NCBI GenBank assembly: GCA_023055505.1
Contig: JALIRH010000040.1
Location: forward strand, 687,001 to 751,000
Origin: Callipepla californica brunnescens
Lineage: Eukaryota > Chordata > Aves > Galliformes > Odontophoridae
Direction of reading: 5' to 3'
Length of the DNA: 64,000 nucleotides
Shown here: piece after piece, positions 24,701 to 37,165 of the stretch
How the letters are laid out: each line of letters begins with the position of its first letter
Numbering within the stretch: the first letter of the stretch is position 1
Made by a program: the position numbers and the translations under genes
Notes under the pieces: model-generated
Seen by the model: the letters and a program-made list of their open reading frames with translations, nothing else
The model's database searches: none
Told to the model about the DNA's origin: nothing

Positions 24701-27700
24701 GTGAAGTGCCAAGCTGCAGAGCCACAGGTTATTACAGGTAGCGTGGGCATGATTTTGCAAATATCATATGTAATAAACCCTATCTTATCTGTATTTGCCA
24801 TGTATTTCTGTGAGGTTCAAGTCTTTTCTCTTTGTTAATTTATTAAATTCATTGCTTGTTCGCTTTCTATTGAAAATGGTCTGTGCAATGGTTAATTATA
24901 TCATTAATAATATGAAATAAGAAAATATAGCTATCTGTTGTTTGAATGTCTTTCTGCATTTCCCATGCAATATTTAATGAAAAAGATAACACTTCTTATT
25001 TATGTCAGAATAATGCGTTGCTCAACTACGTACTTCTCTTTGCATTTCAAGCTGAACCAAGTATCTTTCTCTTCTGAACTGGAATTAATGTCATACTTTC
25101 TTAACAAAGATATTAGTAATTTTACATTTCTCACTTACAAAGTTTTGTTTCCTCTATGAGGACAGTGATGATAGCATAAATACAATTTGTTGGGTTTTTT
25201 TTTTCTTTTCTCTGCAGGCAGTCATGATACTACCATACGACTGTGGGATTTAGTGGCAGGAAAAACTCGTGTTACTTTAACGAACCATAAGAAATCTGTA
25301 AGAGCAGTAATACTTCATCCAAGACAGTAAGTTTTCCTCATTCTTTTGCCCTCGTATAATTCATAACATTGGGTGGAGCTGGAAAGCCAATGCGAGCTGA
25401 CTAGGAATAGCAGGGCATAATAATGTAAAAACAACAACAGCAACAACAACAAAACTAATAAGCGTAAAATGCTTAAAAAATATATTTATCAGTTAGCTAT
25501 TTGTGTAGCACCTTTACTGCTCTGGCCTTCCCAGGTATTGGTTCTCATACCCATATTGTATTGTAGTCCACAGAGTTTCTTATGCATGTGCTTTGACACG
25601 TTCCTTGAAAAATCAGCAATGCTGGGCATGATAAAGCTAATAATAATTAATGTAACGGAATGATTATTGGCAGAAAGAGACTCATTTTTGTCAAGTTTCA
25701 CAGGTGTGAATAATGCTAATGGAAGGTGGTTTTTTTGTTGTTTTTTTTTTTTGTTGTTGTTGTAATATGTGCTTCATTGCACAAAATGTTTTAATCTAAG
25801 TAGCCTTAAAAAAAAACATATCGTGGGTATTTAATCTTCAAATTTGCATAAATTCACTTATTTTACAGTGTTTTGTCCTTTCTTATGTGGTTTTGGAAAC
25901 AAAAACCTGTTTTCCCCTCTGATACCTTTGCTGATGCTGCCCTTCTACTGAATTTCTACTGAATATTAGCTTTCACACTGTCCAAAGAAATCTTTCTATT
26001 CTCTTATGCATCTTTAATATATGCTGTGCTTATTTTGTTTCAGTTATACATTTGCATCTGGTTCTCCAGATAACATTAAGCAGTGGAAATTCCCAGATGG
26101 AAACTTCATTCAGAACCTCTCTGGTCACAATGCTATTATCAACACATTGACTGTAAACTCAGATGGAGTTTTGGTCTCAGGAGGTAAATGAGAAATGCAC
26201 GTTCATATTCCTTCCCACTCACTCCTCCTGGTGTGCTGAATATGACTAAAGGTCCTTAGGGTCAAGATGTTCCCTTAGCTCTCTTGGACTTACCTGCTAT
26301 AGCGTACAGCTTCATTTTGCAGGAAGGTAGAATCCCTGACATTTTTTGGTGCTGCTTGCCCAAAAATGTTTGAAAGGAGTCTGAAATCTCCACTGGGGAA
26401 AATGTTTCTTCCCTGTTGTTACAGGTCTGTGGAGTCCATCCTGTGTGATCTCATGAGTTTGAATTGTTAGAATCTTCTCAGGAGAAGACTGAAAATTGGA
26501 AGCTGTTTTGTTAAAGACACATTGATGCAGTGAGAATGGATAGAGGATATAGAAAGCTTGCTGTGCTGTTTGTATCTAACTCATCCTTGAGTTGCATGCA
26601 TACATTGGTTCTGTTGTCTCAAAAGTTTTTTTAAATGTGTACCAAAGTAAATTAAGAGGTGATATTATATTGTTCCAAATTACTAGCAGAGCCTGGTTTT
26701 GTTCGTCTGATCTTTTGGTTAGTTGTAAACAAGACTCAATTCACTTCATGACTGGATAGAAAGTTCAGTTTAAGACAGGTTTTGTGAGGTTTTGTCAGAA
26801 GCAGATTCTTAAGAAAAGCATTTCTGTTTGTAACTAGGGTAACAAAAAACAGCTGTTCTTAGAACAGTTCAGTTACAGCTCATTGTTTCAGACTGGGTTT
26901 GATCAATTTTGGTACAGTGTATTGCGTAGTCTAGAGCTGTGGAGGAAAATGGAAATGCATTAAGCAGGAGTTGTGGAAGATAGCTAATTATATTGTCAGC
27001 CTACTATGACTATATTTTTAACTGCATGTGAAGGGGAGCCTTGGTTTTAAAATTCTGTCAGAGATCTATTTGACAGCTGGTGCATTCATAGTGAGAGCAT
27101 GAACTCTACCAAATACTGGACTGATCTCATATTTGATTGTGTTATTTTGAAGGCCTTGTAGACTTTTGCATTAATAGCTGTTGAGGCTTTCAAAAACCCT
27201 GTTACTACTTCGCACTAAACAAACACACAGTTATTTTAGTGATTATCTGTGAGGTTTGGTTTTTCTAATTAAAATTTGAGTATAATCCTCATCCCTTTCT
27301 ACACCTCCATGCTATTTACAGCAACTTAAAAGAAGTTTAAGCTGAGTTAAAATAAGTTGGAGCTACCTTAGAGTGTCTTACCTTGAAAACACCCTCTTGA
27401 AATATACAGATTTCTCCACAGTTGCCAGCTAGACAAGAAATGAAAATTTTAATAGATAAAAAATGCTGTTGGAGTAAAATTATTTCTTAATTGAAGGATG
27501 CTCTCAAAGCAATTTTTCCAGATAAATTTTTCAGATAGCTACGAATATCCTGATGCAACTAGCAGTTACAGCAACAGTAGTTTAGACTGGTGTTTGAAAT
27601 AGAACCTCAACAGCCATTAAGTATATGTCCTGTTAACAGGTTCCTTAATGTCTGTAATTTCCTTTGTGACATGATACCTCAATTTCAATGGAGCTACTGA

Positions 27701-29935
27701 ACTTGATGTTCAGAATGCCAGTTCTTTCTTTGCTTCCAAAGCAACATACTGCAATTGCCTTGTGGGTTATTTGATTCAGAATGAGAAGAGATTCTGAGGA
27801 AGCTTCACCAGTTTATTTAAACAAGATCAATCTCTCTTGGCTAAGAAAAACAGAAAATGGGAAAACTTGTAGGATGTTACATCCCCTTGCAGCCCAGAAT
27901 GTCAACTGTATCCTGGGCTGTATCCCAAGAAACATGGCCAGAAGGTCTGGGGAGGTGATCCTACCCTTCTGCTGTGTGTTGTGAGACCTCACCTGGAGTA
28001 CTGTGTCTCCTCGCAGTACAGGAGAGATGTGGACCTGTTGGAGCATGTCCAGAGGAGGGCCGCAAAAATGATCTGAGGGATGGCACGCCTCTCCTATGAG
28101 GACAGGCTGAGAGAGCTGGGGCTGTGCAGCATGGAGAAGAGAAAGCTCTGGGAAGAGCTGAGAGCAGCCTTCCAGTATCTAATAGGGAGCTAAAAAAAGG
28201 GGTAGACTCTTCAGCTGTTTTTGCTGTGGTAGTACAAGGGGAAATTGTTTCAGACTAAAAAAGGGGGAGCTTTAGATGGGATATAAGAAAGAAAGTTGTT
28301 ACAGTAAGGGTGGTGAGGTTTGCCAGAAATGTGGTGGATGCCCTGTCTTTGGAAACATTCAAGGCCTGACAGGGCTCTGAGCAACCTGATCTAGGTGTAG
28401 GTGTCCCTGTTCTTTGCAGGGGAGCTTGGCTAGATGTCCCTTTAAAGGTACCTTCCAACTCAGATGGTTCTACGTCTATGGCTGTGTTGTACTTGGGATG
28501 TTGCCTTCAGTTTTGGGCTACTTACTACAAGAATGGTATTGAGTTGCTCAGGCATTAGCAGAGAAGAGGAATGAAACTGGTGAAGGGACTATAAAACAAA
28601 ATTTATGAGAAGTGGCTGTGAGAACCTGTTAATGTGACTGTTTCTAGAAAAAAAAATGTAGAAATTAACTGGGTGAAATACTAATTGTTTGATTTGGATT
28701 ATTTTTAGCTGATAATGGCACTATGCATCTTTGGGACTGGAGAACTGGATACAATTTCCAGAGAGTACATGCAGCTGTACAGCCAGGCTCTTTGGACAGT
28801 GAATCAGGAATATTTGCTTGTGTTTTTGACCAGTCTGAAAGCAGACTGCTAACTGCTGAAGCTGATAAAACCATAAAAGTATATAAAGAAGATGATACTG
28901 CGGTACGTAGAAGTGTCTTTTTTATGTATTTTCATAAAATCAACAAATAAATTTTAGACACTTGTTTTACAAGGAACATGTATACATGCTTGTTGAATTT
29001 ATTTTATTAATATTTGAAAAGAATGTGTATGCATAAATCTGGAGAGGACAGCAGCTTCTTCCTTACTGACTGCTATACAGCAAAAAAGTTGTGTAGAAGA
29101 GCTGATGGACATGCAAGTCCTTTATGATTAAATTTAGCTAAATCTACCCAGTGAATCTAATAACGCATATTGTGTTTTGAAGGCACCCAGGGGACTGCTT
29201 GATTGTAATCATTAAAACGTGAATTAGCAAGATTACATTTTGAATATTGTATTTCTGTATAAGATTTAAGTTAAAAATTGTCCGAGACATATTACTAGAG
29301 TTTAGAGTAAGTAGAATGTTTTCAAACTGATGTTTTCAACTCTGAATGAGTTTACCAACATGGAGAAGAATAGATTGTAGGTTATTAGATTACAAATAAT
29401 TTACTTTAAATTAAACAAACAAACAAACAAAAACTTTAAATCTTTATTGAACCTTTTTTGTTCAACTTTAATTGAACACAACAATCCCACACTTGGAGAA
29501 ACTCATTTTCCATTGGGCAAACTATGGGCACTGTGATACTTGCCAAACTTGTGTGTCAGTGGAAGGACTGACTGAAATTCCTGCTCCTGTGCTTTGATCA
29601 CTAAAGTGTTTTATCTGAACTGCTGCTGACAGCTTTGTGCACAAAAAAAGAATTAAAAAAAAAAAAAAAGGCAGAACAAGTTCTGTTGTGTCTTTCAGGC
29701 AGGAATGATACTATAATTTAATTTGGGTAAATGAATTAGTTAACTATAATGCTGCATCTAACATGGAGTACATGTCATATGTAAGTAATGTTTTAGACTA
29801 AACTCTAGATACAGATTAGACTAATGTTAAAAAAAAAAAAAAAATCCTTACTTGGCTTCTCTTCTTCCCCTTTAGACTGAAGAAACTCACCCTATCAGCT
29901 GGAAACCAGAAATTATCAAGAGAAAGCGGTTTTAA
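18533..29935 (+). CDS. PLRG1: Pleiotropic regulator 1, spliceosomal WD40 protein
   Basis: Orthologue of yeast Prp46 and a core member of the CDC5L/Prp19 complex that activates the spliceosome in the nucleus. Fifteen coding exons: 18533-18541, 19609-19715, 19924-20066, 21066-21119, 21888-21981, 22475-22565, 22748-22849, 23401-23493, 23823-23972, 24086-24187, 24635-24737, 25218-25326, 26044-26183, 28709-28902 and 29876-29935. They sum to 1551 nt, giving 516 residues (human is about 514). Exon 1 encodes only MVE in a perfect Kozak context. The N-terminal third is unstructured and ends with [14 protein letters not shown]. Seven WD blades follow, with the dipeptides or equivalents IWDLASG, CWDLEYN, IWDVRT, LWDLVAG, QWKFPDG, LWDWRTG and IKVYKEDD. 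The protein ends IIKRKRF. All junctions are GT-AG. Very secure. Confidence 0.98.
22090..22412 (+). mobile_element. CR1 LINE 3' fragments in PLRG1 intron 5
   Basis: Two short diverged plus-strand CR1 pieces lie about 125 nt apart. The first runs from about 22090 and ends GCCATTCTGTGATAC at 22173. The second, about 22300-22412, carries the GGTTGCCCAGAGAGATTCTG and CTTGGAGATGGTCAATACTC segments. Confidence 0.75.
27880..28478 (+). mobile_element. CR1 LINE fragment in PLRG1 intron 13
   Basis: Starts at the ATCCTGGGCTGTATCCC segment of the CR1 reverse transcriptase C-terminal region. It continues through CTCACCTGGAGTACTGTGTC and GGACAGGCTGAGAGAGCTGG to a 3' end near CCTTCCAACTCAGATGG. Frameshifted and non-coding. 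Confidence 0.92.
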
Positions 29936-30066
29936 TGCGACAACATACTTGTGCTGTAATTTTTTTCTGGCTTTTTTTGAGAGCTTTTAGTCACATTAAG
30001 TTCTGCATACAACAGCAGAGCAGGAAGTCAGCAAGTCCAAGTCTTTCCTTTTTCAATGTGTTTGCT

Positions 30067-30072
30067 AATAAA
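30067..30072 (+). terminator. PLRG1: PLRG1 polyadenylation signal (proximal)
   Basis: AATAAA about 130 nt after the stop, followed by a T-rich tract. Longer 3' ends are possible, since other AATAAA hexamers occur farther down, for example near 32360. Confidence 0.6.
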
Positions 30073-30099
30073 TTTTGTTTCTTTCTTTTTTGTCTTTTT

Positions 30100-33000
30100 T
30101 TTTTTTGTCGCAAACAGGTTGCAGCTGGCAACCTTCTCTTTGTGGAGAATGTATAGTTCTTGAAAAAGATAAATGTGCAGGTGGATACTTTTATATATGC
30201 ATCTACTGAGTGTGAGTCTGAAAAGATTTTGTCATCCCACGTTTTCTGGAAGACCCTTGCTCAACTCTAAAAGTAACTGTGAATTTATCCATAGAGTCCA
30301 TCTGTAGGAAACTTACAGTTTTTAGACCAATTGACTTGAGAATCACTGGTCCTCTTCCAGTTATCCAAAGTATTTAGGACATTCAGTTATGGGGAACTCT
30401 AAAACTGAGGTCTGAAGAAAAGCTCATAAGCCATTCCAACCTTTTATTTTTAATTTTTTATCCCCCTGGGATCTTACAAAGAGTTTAAATCATGTATATA
30501 CATGCATGTACCCTGAAAGTTTACTAATACTCCTGAAGGGGCAGGTGTGTCACTGTGTTTACAGATAGTCATACAACAAGCAGTAACTATGTAACACTCT
30601 TATGTAGTACAGCTGATCTTTGGCGTCACCTTTGTTCTTCATCATGTACTAAACTTTGTACTTCAGATTGCAGTGCTTGAGAATGGAATAGGAAAAGCTA
30701 GGAATTATGGTGTTTTTAGGATTAGGAAAAATAGAAAAAATTTAACAGTATGGATTGAAAACAAGCATTCACTTCATGAACAACCATAATAATTTCAGTT
30801 TACTTAAAATAACTTAGGAATTAAATTTTATTTTCTTGTGATGTTTAGAAGTGATGTTTCAAGGGGAGGTAGTTCACCCTCTCCTTTCTACAGTAACGTG
30901 TGCAGTCCCCCTTTAACTTGCTTCTGTTTGGGTATCTGCCTGGCCTGCAGTTTTTCGCTCATACAGCATTAGTTTTCTTGCATGGAGAAAAATACACTGG
31001 TTATTCTTCATTAAAAAAGTGAATACTAATAGAGGATATTTACAGGTCATATCAGATACCACTTACTTGGTTGCTAGTACAATTCTTTTTTTGCATTACA
31101 TTGCATCTGTTTTCATTTTAATTAATTTAATGGGCGAAAATGTAGATTATGGCCTATATGTGTTTTGTACCTGTTACTAATGCTTTGTTCCAGAAAACCA
31201 TTAAGCATTTTGGTATTAAATAGAATTTTCTTCCTTGTAGTTAATCTATAGGAAACCAGCATGGAGAGGAATAACTTGGGAAGTGGTATTTTTTGTTATT
31301 GTTTGTTTTTAACAGAAGTGTCTATTTTGATAACTTGGGAGAAGGAAAAATAGAGGTTTTGGCTCTGTTCTTGCACAGCTTTTCTGTACTGTCATCATTT
31401 TTTCACTGTAGGTCACATAAAAAAGATAAGAAAATTCTGCAGAACCTGCATTTCTTCCCTGAAGGAATCCACTAGCACAGGAGCAGTGGTTTCCACGATG
31501 TTCTCTGTAGCACTGTTGGTAAAGATTTGGTTAGTAAATGAAAGGCTATGTCACTGTTGTTTGGAACTACACTTTTCCCTTTTAGCTTTGTAATATGCTG
31601 TGACTTTTTTTTCCCCTCAGTGTATTCTTTACCATTTGATTTGCACATTTGTTTCCTTCCCAGCTTTTTTTTCTTCCAGTAATGTGAATAATGTCATATA
31701 TACATCTGTAAATATTATCTGAGACATTAAGATTCGTTAAAAAAAAATAAAAATCAAAGTTCATGTAAGTGCTTCTGTAGTGCATAGTAAGCCAAGATGG
31801 TGAGCTGATGCACAGAGATCTAATGGTGTAGGACACATGGTGAGATTAGACTTGTCCACATAGTCATAAGGTAAAACAAAAGGTGATACTCGGAATATAT
31901 TTTCATGCTTCTGGTAAGTGCCACACTGCAATGTCAGGAAAAGTAGTTTTGCATTGGAGCCTCATCTCAGGAAATCGTCACGTTTCATGAAATTTGTTAT
32001 CTCCTGTATATGATCAAATCATAACCGTTTCTACCACAAACCTTGGCTTTTGTTTTATACTGTACATAATCGCAGAGAAGTAAGAAAATGGTTTTTTTCG
32101 ATGTAATATAATTTTCAAAAATGTGTAAGCAGTAGAAGTGATAAATTCTTAGATCACAATTTGCTGTATAACAAGGCATATAATGTAAGCTCAGCAGCTA
32201 GAGTGCTGTCATTTGCTGGCAGCCTGAAGGTTGTGCAGAACGTGCAGAATTTGGCAACCTAAAGGCTTACAGAAGTAAATCTTTCATATCCACTTTGTTG
32301 GTCCTATTAGATAAGGATTGAAGTCTCTGCCTGATATAAGTGACAGCAACTTAGCCATCAATAAAACCTTCAGTACAGTATGATTTTTGTGTCATTCTTT
32401 CCCACTTGTGCTAGAAATTCCTGTCAGTCAAAGGGATCAGCTTTACAAAAGGTAATATTTTGTTAGCAGGATTTGAAACTAGCATACAGATGACTTTCTA
32501 TGGAAAATATTCCTTAAACAGAATATGCAGTTAGTGAATTGCTTCATTCATTTGAAAGCAAACAGGTCTTTAATTGCAGTGAGCTTGAATGCTGTATGAG
32601 AAGCTGGCTCCTTTCTGAAGATGATCCTCAGAATTGTGGTGTACAAGGGGAGACTGAATTTCTTACTGATATTTTCAATAAGCTTTCATAAATGAACTCT
32701 GCAGGACTATTTCAGTGAAACTGCTTTTCCTACCTGCATTTTTCATATGCTTAGAAAAGGAAATAAAAACAAAGCTGGGCAGTAGTCACTCAGTATGGTA
32801 ACTTTGTCTGCTGTATGTCAGAAACCTGTAAAACATCAGCATAAGCATTCATGAGTTTTTATGTTGGAAATCAAATGCTGTGACTTCTGGAAGAGTGACA
32901 CCTAGGCTAACCAAGAGGCTTTGCTCTTCAGAGTATCTCCTAGCAATGGCTGTATAGCTGCACTCATATTTTCATAGTTAAATAAAACTGTGGGCTTTGC

Positions 33001-34221
33001 TCTAGAGGGTAACTTTGGAGTTTCTAGATGCAGACTCTTTTTTTTTTTTTTTTCTTCAGTGTGAACAGCTTTTTACCTCAGCCTTACTTCATCTTTTCCA
33101 GTTGAATGTAAGTTGGAATGTAAGGGATGCTTCATGATACCAGGTCAGTTTCCTACTGCCAGTCAGGTTGTGGAGCCAAGGAGTGATGTGAGCTCATAGC
33201 TGCAGAGCTTCATGTTGCTGGGATGCACTGCTGCTGGGAGAATATCGTGTGACAAAGAGTGGAGTGAGTGCAATCATAAACTGCTGTGCCCCATCCAATA
33301 GCATCTTTTTTCTAGTAGAAGATACTGTAAATGTTAACTGACTTAACTATTTCCAAGTAAACCCCCTTGACAAAAGCAAGCTTCCTGCATTGACAACTAG
33401 AGATTTGCTCTCAGTAAAGTAGTAATATAGAGTGTGAGTAGAAAAATTCCATACAAAAATTTGAACAAGGCTGCCAGACAAGTCAAATTTCATGTCCTGC
33501 AAATATATTAATTCTTTCTTGCTCATTCCGTTTCTTTCTTCCCATGTGACGTGGTAATGAGCATGTTTCTTTCTAAGAAGGCTTGGCAAAGCAAATCTAC
33601 CGGAATCAATCCATTCTGCTAATGAGTTTGTTCTATTTTGGAACTGAAAATTCCATTGCATTGAGTTTTATTATTCCATGCTGCTATAAATCAGTGTATA
33701 ACAGGATATACAAATACAACCAGTGAATAAACACACCGTGGTAGCTGAGTGAAATTATAGATACGTTTGCTGCTCATTACAACAGATGAGTAGGGTATTG
33801 ATCATAGTTAATAAACCCACTTTGTTAGTTTGGGGGTGGATTGTAAAAGGCATTTAAATATGTAATGGAGATGAGAGCTGCACTCCTGGTGTTGTGCACT
33901 TTCATAGTGCTGTCGGTACATGCAGTTGCCAGTCAGTGATGCAGCTTTTCTCCCAGTGCTAATAGAGGATGACTATGTTTAACACGGCATGGTGTGTTTC
34001 AGACCTTAACCCACTGAGGAAATCATCTATATGCTTTCCAGTAATGCAGCCTTGTGGTCTATGGCGGTCTGAGCGTTCTCAATTTCTACTTGATTTTTTT
34101 AGGCAACTATTAACTCAATGGGACGAACATTGCTAAGAAATTGGAAGCTATCTCTGGCCTGTATCTCCAGCTTGATTCGTTATGACCTGGTAACTACTTT
34201 CCTTCCTCCCTTTTCCATCCT
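30100..34221. other. PLRG1 downstream intergenic region
   Basis: About 4.1 kb of AT-rich sequence that may include extended PLRG1 3' UTR. I see no coding homology and no clear repeat apart from short A/T runs, for example T-rich 33038-33054. Confidence 0.6.
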
Positions 34222-35743
34222 CATAGAATTGTTTGAGTTCGAAGGGACCATTGAAGGCTATCCAAACCAACTCCTCTGCAATGAGCAGGGATATGTACAG
34301 TAGATCATGTTGTTCAGAGCCCCAGCCAGCCTGACTTTGAATATCTCCAAGGACTAAGCATCCATACCTCTCAGGGCAACCTTTCCCAGTTCCTCACAGT
34401 GCTAATTGTGAAGAACTTTTCCACCACACTTGTCCTGCTCTTCTCCCTCCTGAAACCTGCAGTGCCCTCAGCTGTTCTGGAAAGAGTCACACTATCAAGC
34501 AGCACTGTGACGTGGGTTGTCTACCCTGTTGCAATGCAGTGGCTCAACCATGGGGTGGTGGTGTTTTGTGGTGGGAAATTGCTCTCAGAGGCTGTCCTCT
34601 GTGTGTTGGAAAGGTCTCTAGTTTTTCATACACTACTTTCAGTTATCCTTAATTTCTTAAATCCCATAAATATTTGCAATGAATACTTCTCTTTTGGAGA
34701 AGTATTTCCTAGCATCCAGTCTGAATTTCCCTTGGCGCAACCTGAAGCCATTCCCTCTAGTCCTACCACTAATTACAAGAGTGTAGAGGCCAATCCCCAG
34801 CTCACTACGACCTCCCTTCAGGTAGTTACAGAGAGCAATAAGGTCTCCTCTCAGCCTCCTCTTCTCCAGAATGAACAATCCCAGTTCCCTCAGCTGTTCC
34901 CCGTAAGGCCTGTGCTTCAGACCGCTCAGCAGCTTTGTTGTCCTTCTCTGGACATGCTCCAGAGCTTCAGTGTCTTTCTTGCAGTGAGGCGCCCAAAACT
35001 GAACACAGTATTCAAGGTGCAGCCTCACCAGTGTAGAGTACAGGAGGACAATTACTTCCCTGTTCCAGCTAGCGATGCCATTTCTGATACAAGCCAAGAT
35101 GCCATTGGCCTTTTTGGCCACCTGAGCACACTGCTGGCTCATGTTCAGCTGAGCATTCACCAATACTCCCAGGTCTGTTTCCTCTACAGAGTCATCCAGC
35201 CACTCTGCCCCAAGCCTGTAGCACTGCCTGGGGTTGTTGCGGCCAAAGTGCAGGACCTGGCACTTGGTCTTGTTGAACCTCACCCCATTGGCTTCAGCCC
35301 AATGATCCAGAAAGACCAGATCCCTCCGTAGGGCCTTGCTATCCGCGGACACTTCCAGCCAACTTGGTGTCATCTGCAAACTTAGTGAGGGGTGCCCTCA
35401 AAGCCCTTGTCTAGGTCATCAATAAAGATATTGAAGAGGACAGGACCCAGTACTGACCCCTGGGGAGCACCACTCATGACTGGTTGCCAGATGGATTTAA
35501 CTCCATTCACCACCACTCTCTGGACCCGGCCCTCCAGCCAGTTCCTTACCCAGCCAAGAGTGTACCTGTCCAAGCCACAGGCTGCCAGCTTCTGCAGGAG
35601 AATACTGTGGGAAACAGTGTCAAAGGCCTTGCTGAAGTCTAGGTAGACTACATCAACAGCCGTTTCCTCATCCACTAGATGGGTCACTAGATTATAGGAA
35701 GAGATCAGGATGGTCAAGCAGGACCTTCCCTTCATGAACCCAT
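34222..35743 (-). mobile_element. CR1 LINE, reverse transcriptase part, split by an LTR element
   Basis: Read on the minus strand this is CR1 ORF2. It has GFMKGRSCL, then the palm motif [16 protein letters not shown], then [21 protein letters not shown] frameshift near 35380 puts the FADD catalytic box in another frame. The C-terminal region (RWAEANG-like to the RT tail) and a diverged 3' end reach 34222. The upstream half of the same element continues at 40312-40485, beyond the inserted LTR element. It is inactive: frameshifted and interrupted. Confidence 0.93.
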
Positions 35744-36092
35744 TGTATGGAAACTGTTGAATCATGTCCTGAACCACTGATTAATCACCTCAGGCAAGCA
35801 CTGAGTTAGCTTCAGGGGCACAGGTGAAGGTAATGTACCTGTGTGATTGGAAGGAGTGGAGTCTGGCTCCACCTCTCTCAGACTCTATTTAAGGGCTGAC
35901 CACCACCAGGGAAGGATCTCTTGTTGGAAATCCCTCCCTAGTGGAGTCATTGGTGAGCCTAAACTATCTTCAAAGGTGAGCCACTCTCTTCTTACCAGTT
36001 GTCTGTATACCATCTACTTAAGCCTACCAAAAATATTCCATCTTCCGCACTATTTTCTTTGAGTGCTATTCTTGGGGGTTATTTGCCCTACA
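35744..36092 (+). repeat. Left LTR of the ERV-like element
   Basis: Begins TGTATGGAAACTG and ends GCCCTACA, with the TG...CA ends expected of an LTR. TATTTAAGGG near 35885 could be the TATA box. Related to the LTR at 39965 and to the truncated one at 57527-57787. Confidence 0.8.
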
Positions 36093-36094
36093 AT

Positions 36095-36110
36095 TGGCGA
36101 GCCAGGAAGG
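36095..36110 (+). other. Retroviral primer binding site, tRNA-Arg-like
   Basis: TGGCGAGCCAGGAAGG starts 2 nt after the LTR end. The first 11 bases complement the CCA-tailed 3' end of a tRNA-Arg as I recall it. The assignment is from memory. Confidence 0.55.
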
Positions 36111-36130
36111 CTTAAAAAATAATAAAAAAA

Positions 36131-36132
36131 AA

Positions 36133-36169
<37 letters not shown>

Positions 36170-36170
36170 G
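36131..36170. repeat. (TA)n microsatellite in ERV leader
   Basis: GTGTG followed by about 15 TA units and then ACACAC. A simple repeat between the PBS and the gag-like start. Confidence 0.9.
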
Positions 36171-36299
36171 TAATTAAACGTGTCCTTCATTTCAAACATT
36201 TTTAAATGGGGCAGGAGGGAGAACGTTACTCCACTAGACCAAACAATTCCTGGTCAAATTCCAGGATTTATGGGATCCCCCTATTATGGTTTAGCTACT
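36165..36299 (+). pseudogene. gag leader remnant, ERV-L-like
   Basis: Short stretch matching the 5' end of the gag-like frame in the right provirus, including the [17 protein letters not shown] region. It is cut off at 36299, where CR1 sequence begins. Non-functional. Confidence 0.7.
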
Positions 36300-37165
36300 G
36301 CAAACCAAAAAGCAGGATTGCTACCCTGGACTTCTGGAGAGTCCAGTCCTGTTCAGCATCTTCATCAATGACCTTGATGAGGGGATAGAGTCCACCCTCA
36401 GCAAGTCTGCTGATAATACAACGCTGGGAGGAATGGCTGACATGTTGGAAGGCTGTGCTGCCATTCAGTAAGACCTGGACAGGATGGAGAGTTGGGCAGA
36501 AAGGATCCAGATGAGGTTTAACAAGAGCAAGCGTAGAGTCTTGCACCTAGGGAGGAATAATCGCGTGCACTGGTACAGGCTGGGAGATGACCTGCTGGAG
36601 AGGAGCTCTGAGGAGAGGAACCTGGGTGTCCTGGTGGATGACAGGTTGGCCATGAGCCAGCAGTGTGCCCCAGTGGCCAAGAAGGCCAATGGGATCCTGG
36701 GGTACATTAAAAAGAGTGTGGCCAGCAGGCTGAGGGAGGTGATTCTTCCCCTCTACTGTGCCCTGGTGAGGCCTCACCTGGAGTACTGTGTCCAGTTCTG
36801 TTCTTCCCAGTACAAAAAAGACAGAGATCTCCTGGAAAGAGTGCATCAGAGAGCTACAAAGATGATAAAGGGTGTGGAACACCCCTTATGAGGAAAGGCT
36901 GGGAGGCCTGATTCTGTTCAGCCTTGAGAAAAGAAGACTCAGAGGGGATCTGATCCACATCTATAAATATCTAAGGAGTGGGAGACAAAGGGACGAGGCC
37001 AGACTCTTCTCAGCAGTGTGTGGTAATGGGACGAGGGGAAATGGCCACAAACTGAAGCATGGGAAGTTCCGCACAAATGTGAGTAGGAACTTCTTAACAG
37101 TGCAGTGATGGAGCACTGGCTCAGGCTGCACACAGAGGTTTTGGAGCCTCCTTCTATGCAGACAA
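36300..37165 (+). mobile_element. Internally deleted CR1 LINE (left arm)
   Basis: Begins with the end of the CR1 endonuclease region (RIATLDFW) fused directly to the RT segment at [13 protein letters not shown], so the N-terminal half of RT is missing. The FADD catalytic box reads SADN. The conserved [28 protein letters not shown] and [10 protein letters not shown] segments follow. It is truncated at the 3' end near 37165, without the octamer tail. Confidence 0.92.

Noticed and set aside
34399..35331. 310-codon open frame on the plus strand
   Set aside because: It is the antisense of a minus-strand CR1 reverse transcriptase, which has the real LINE motifs.
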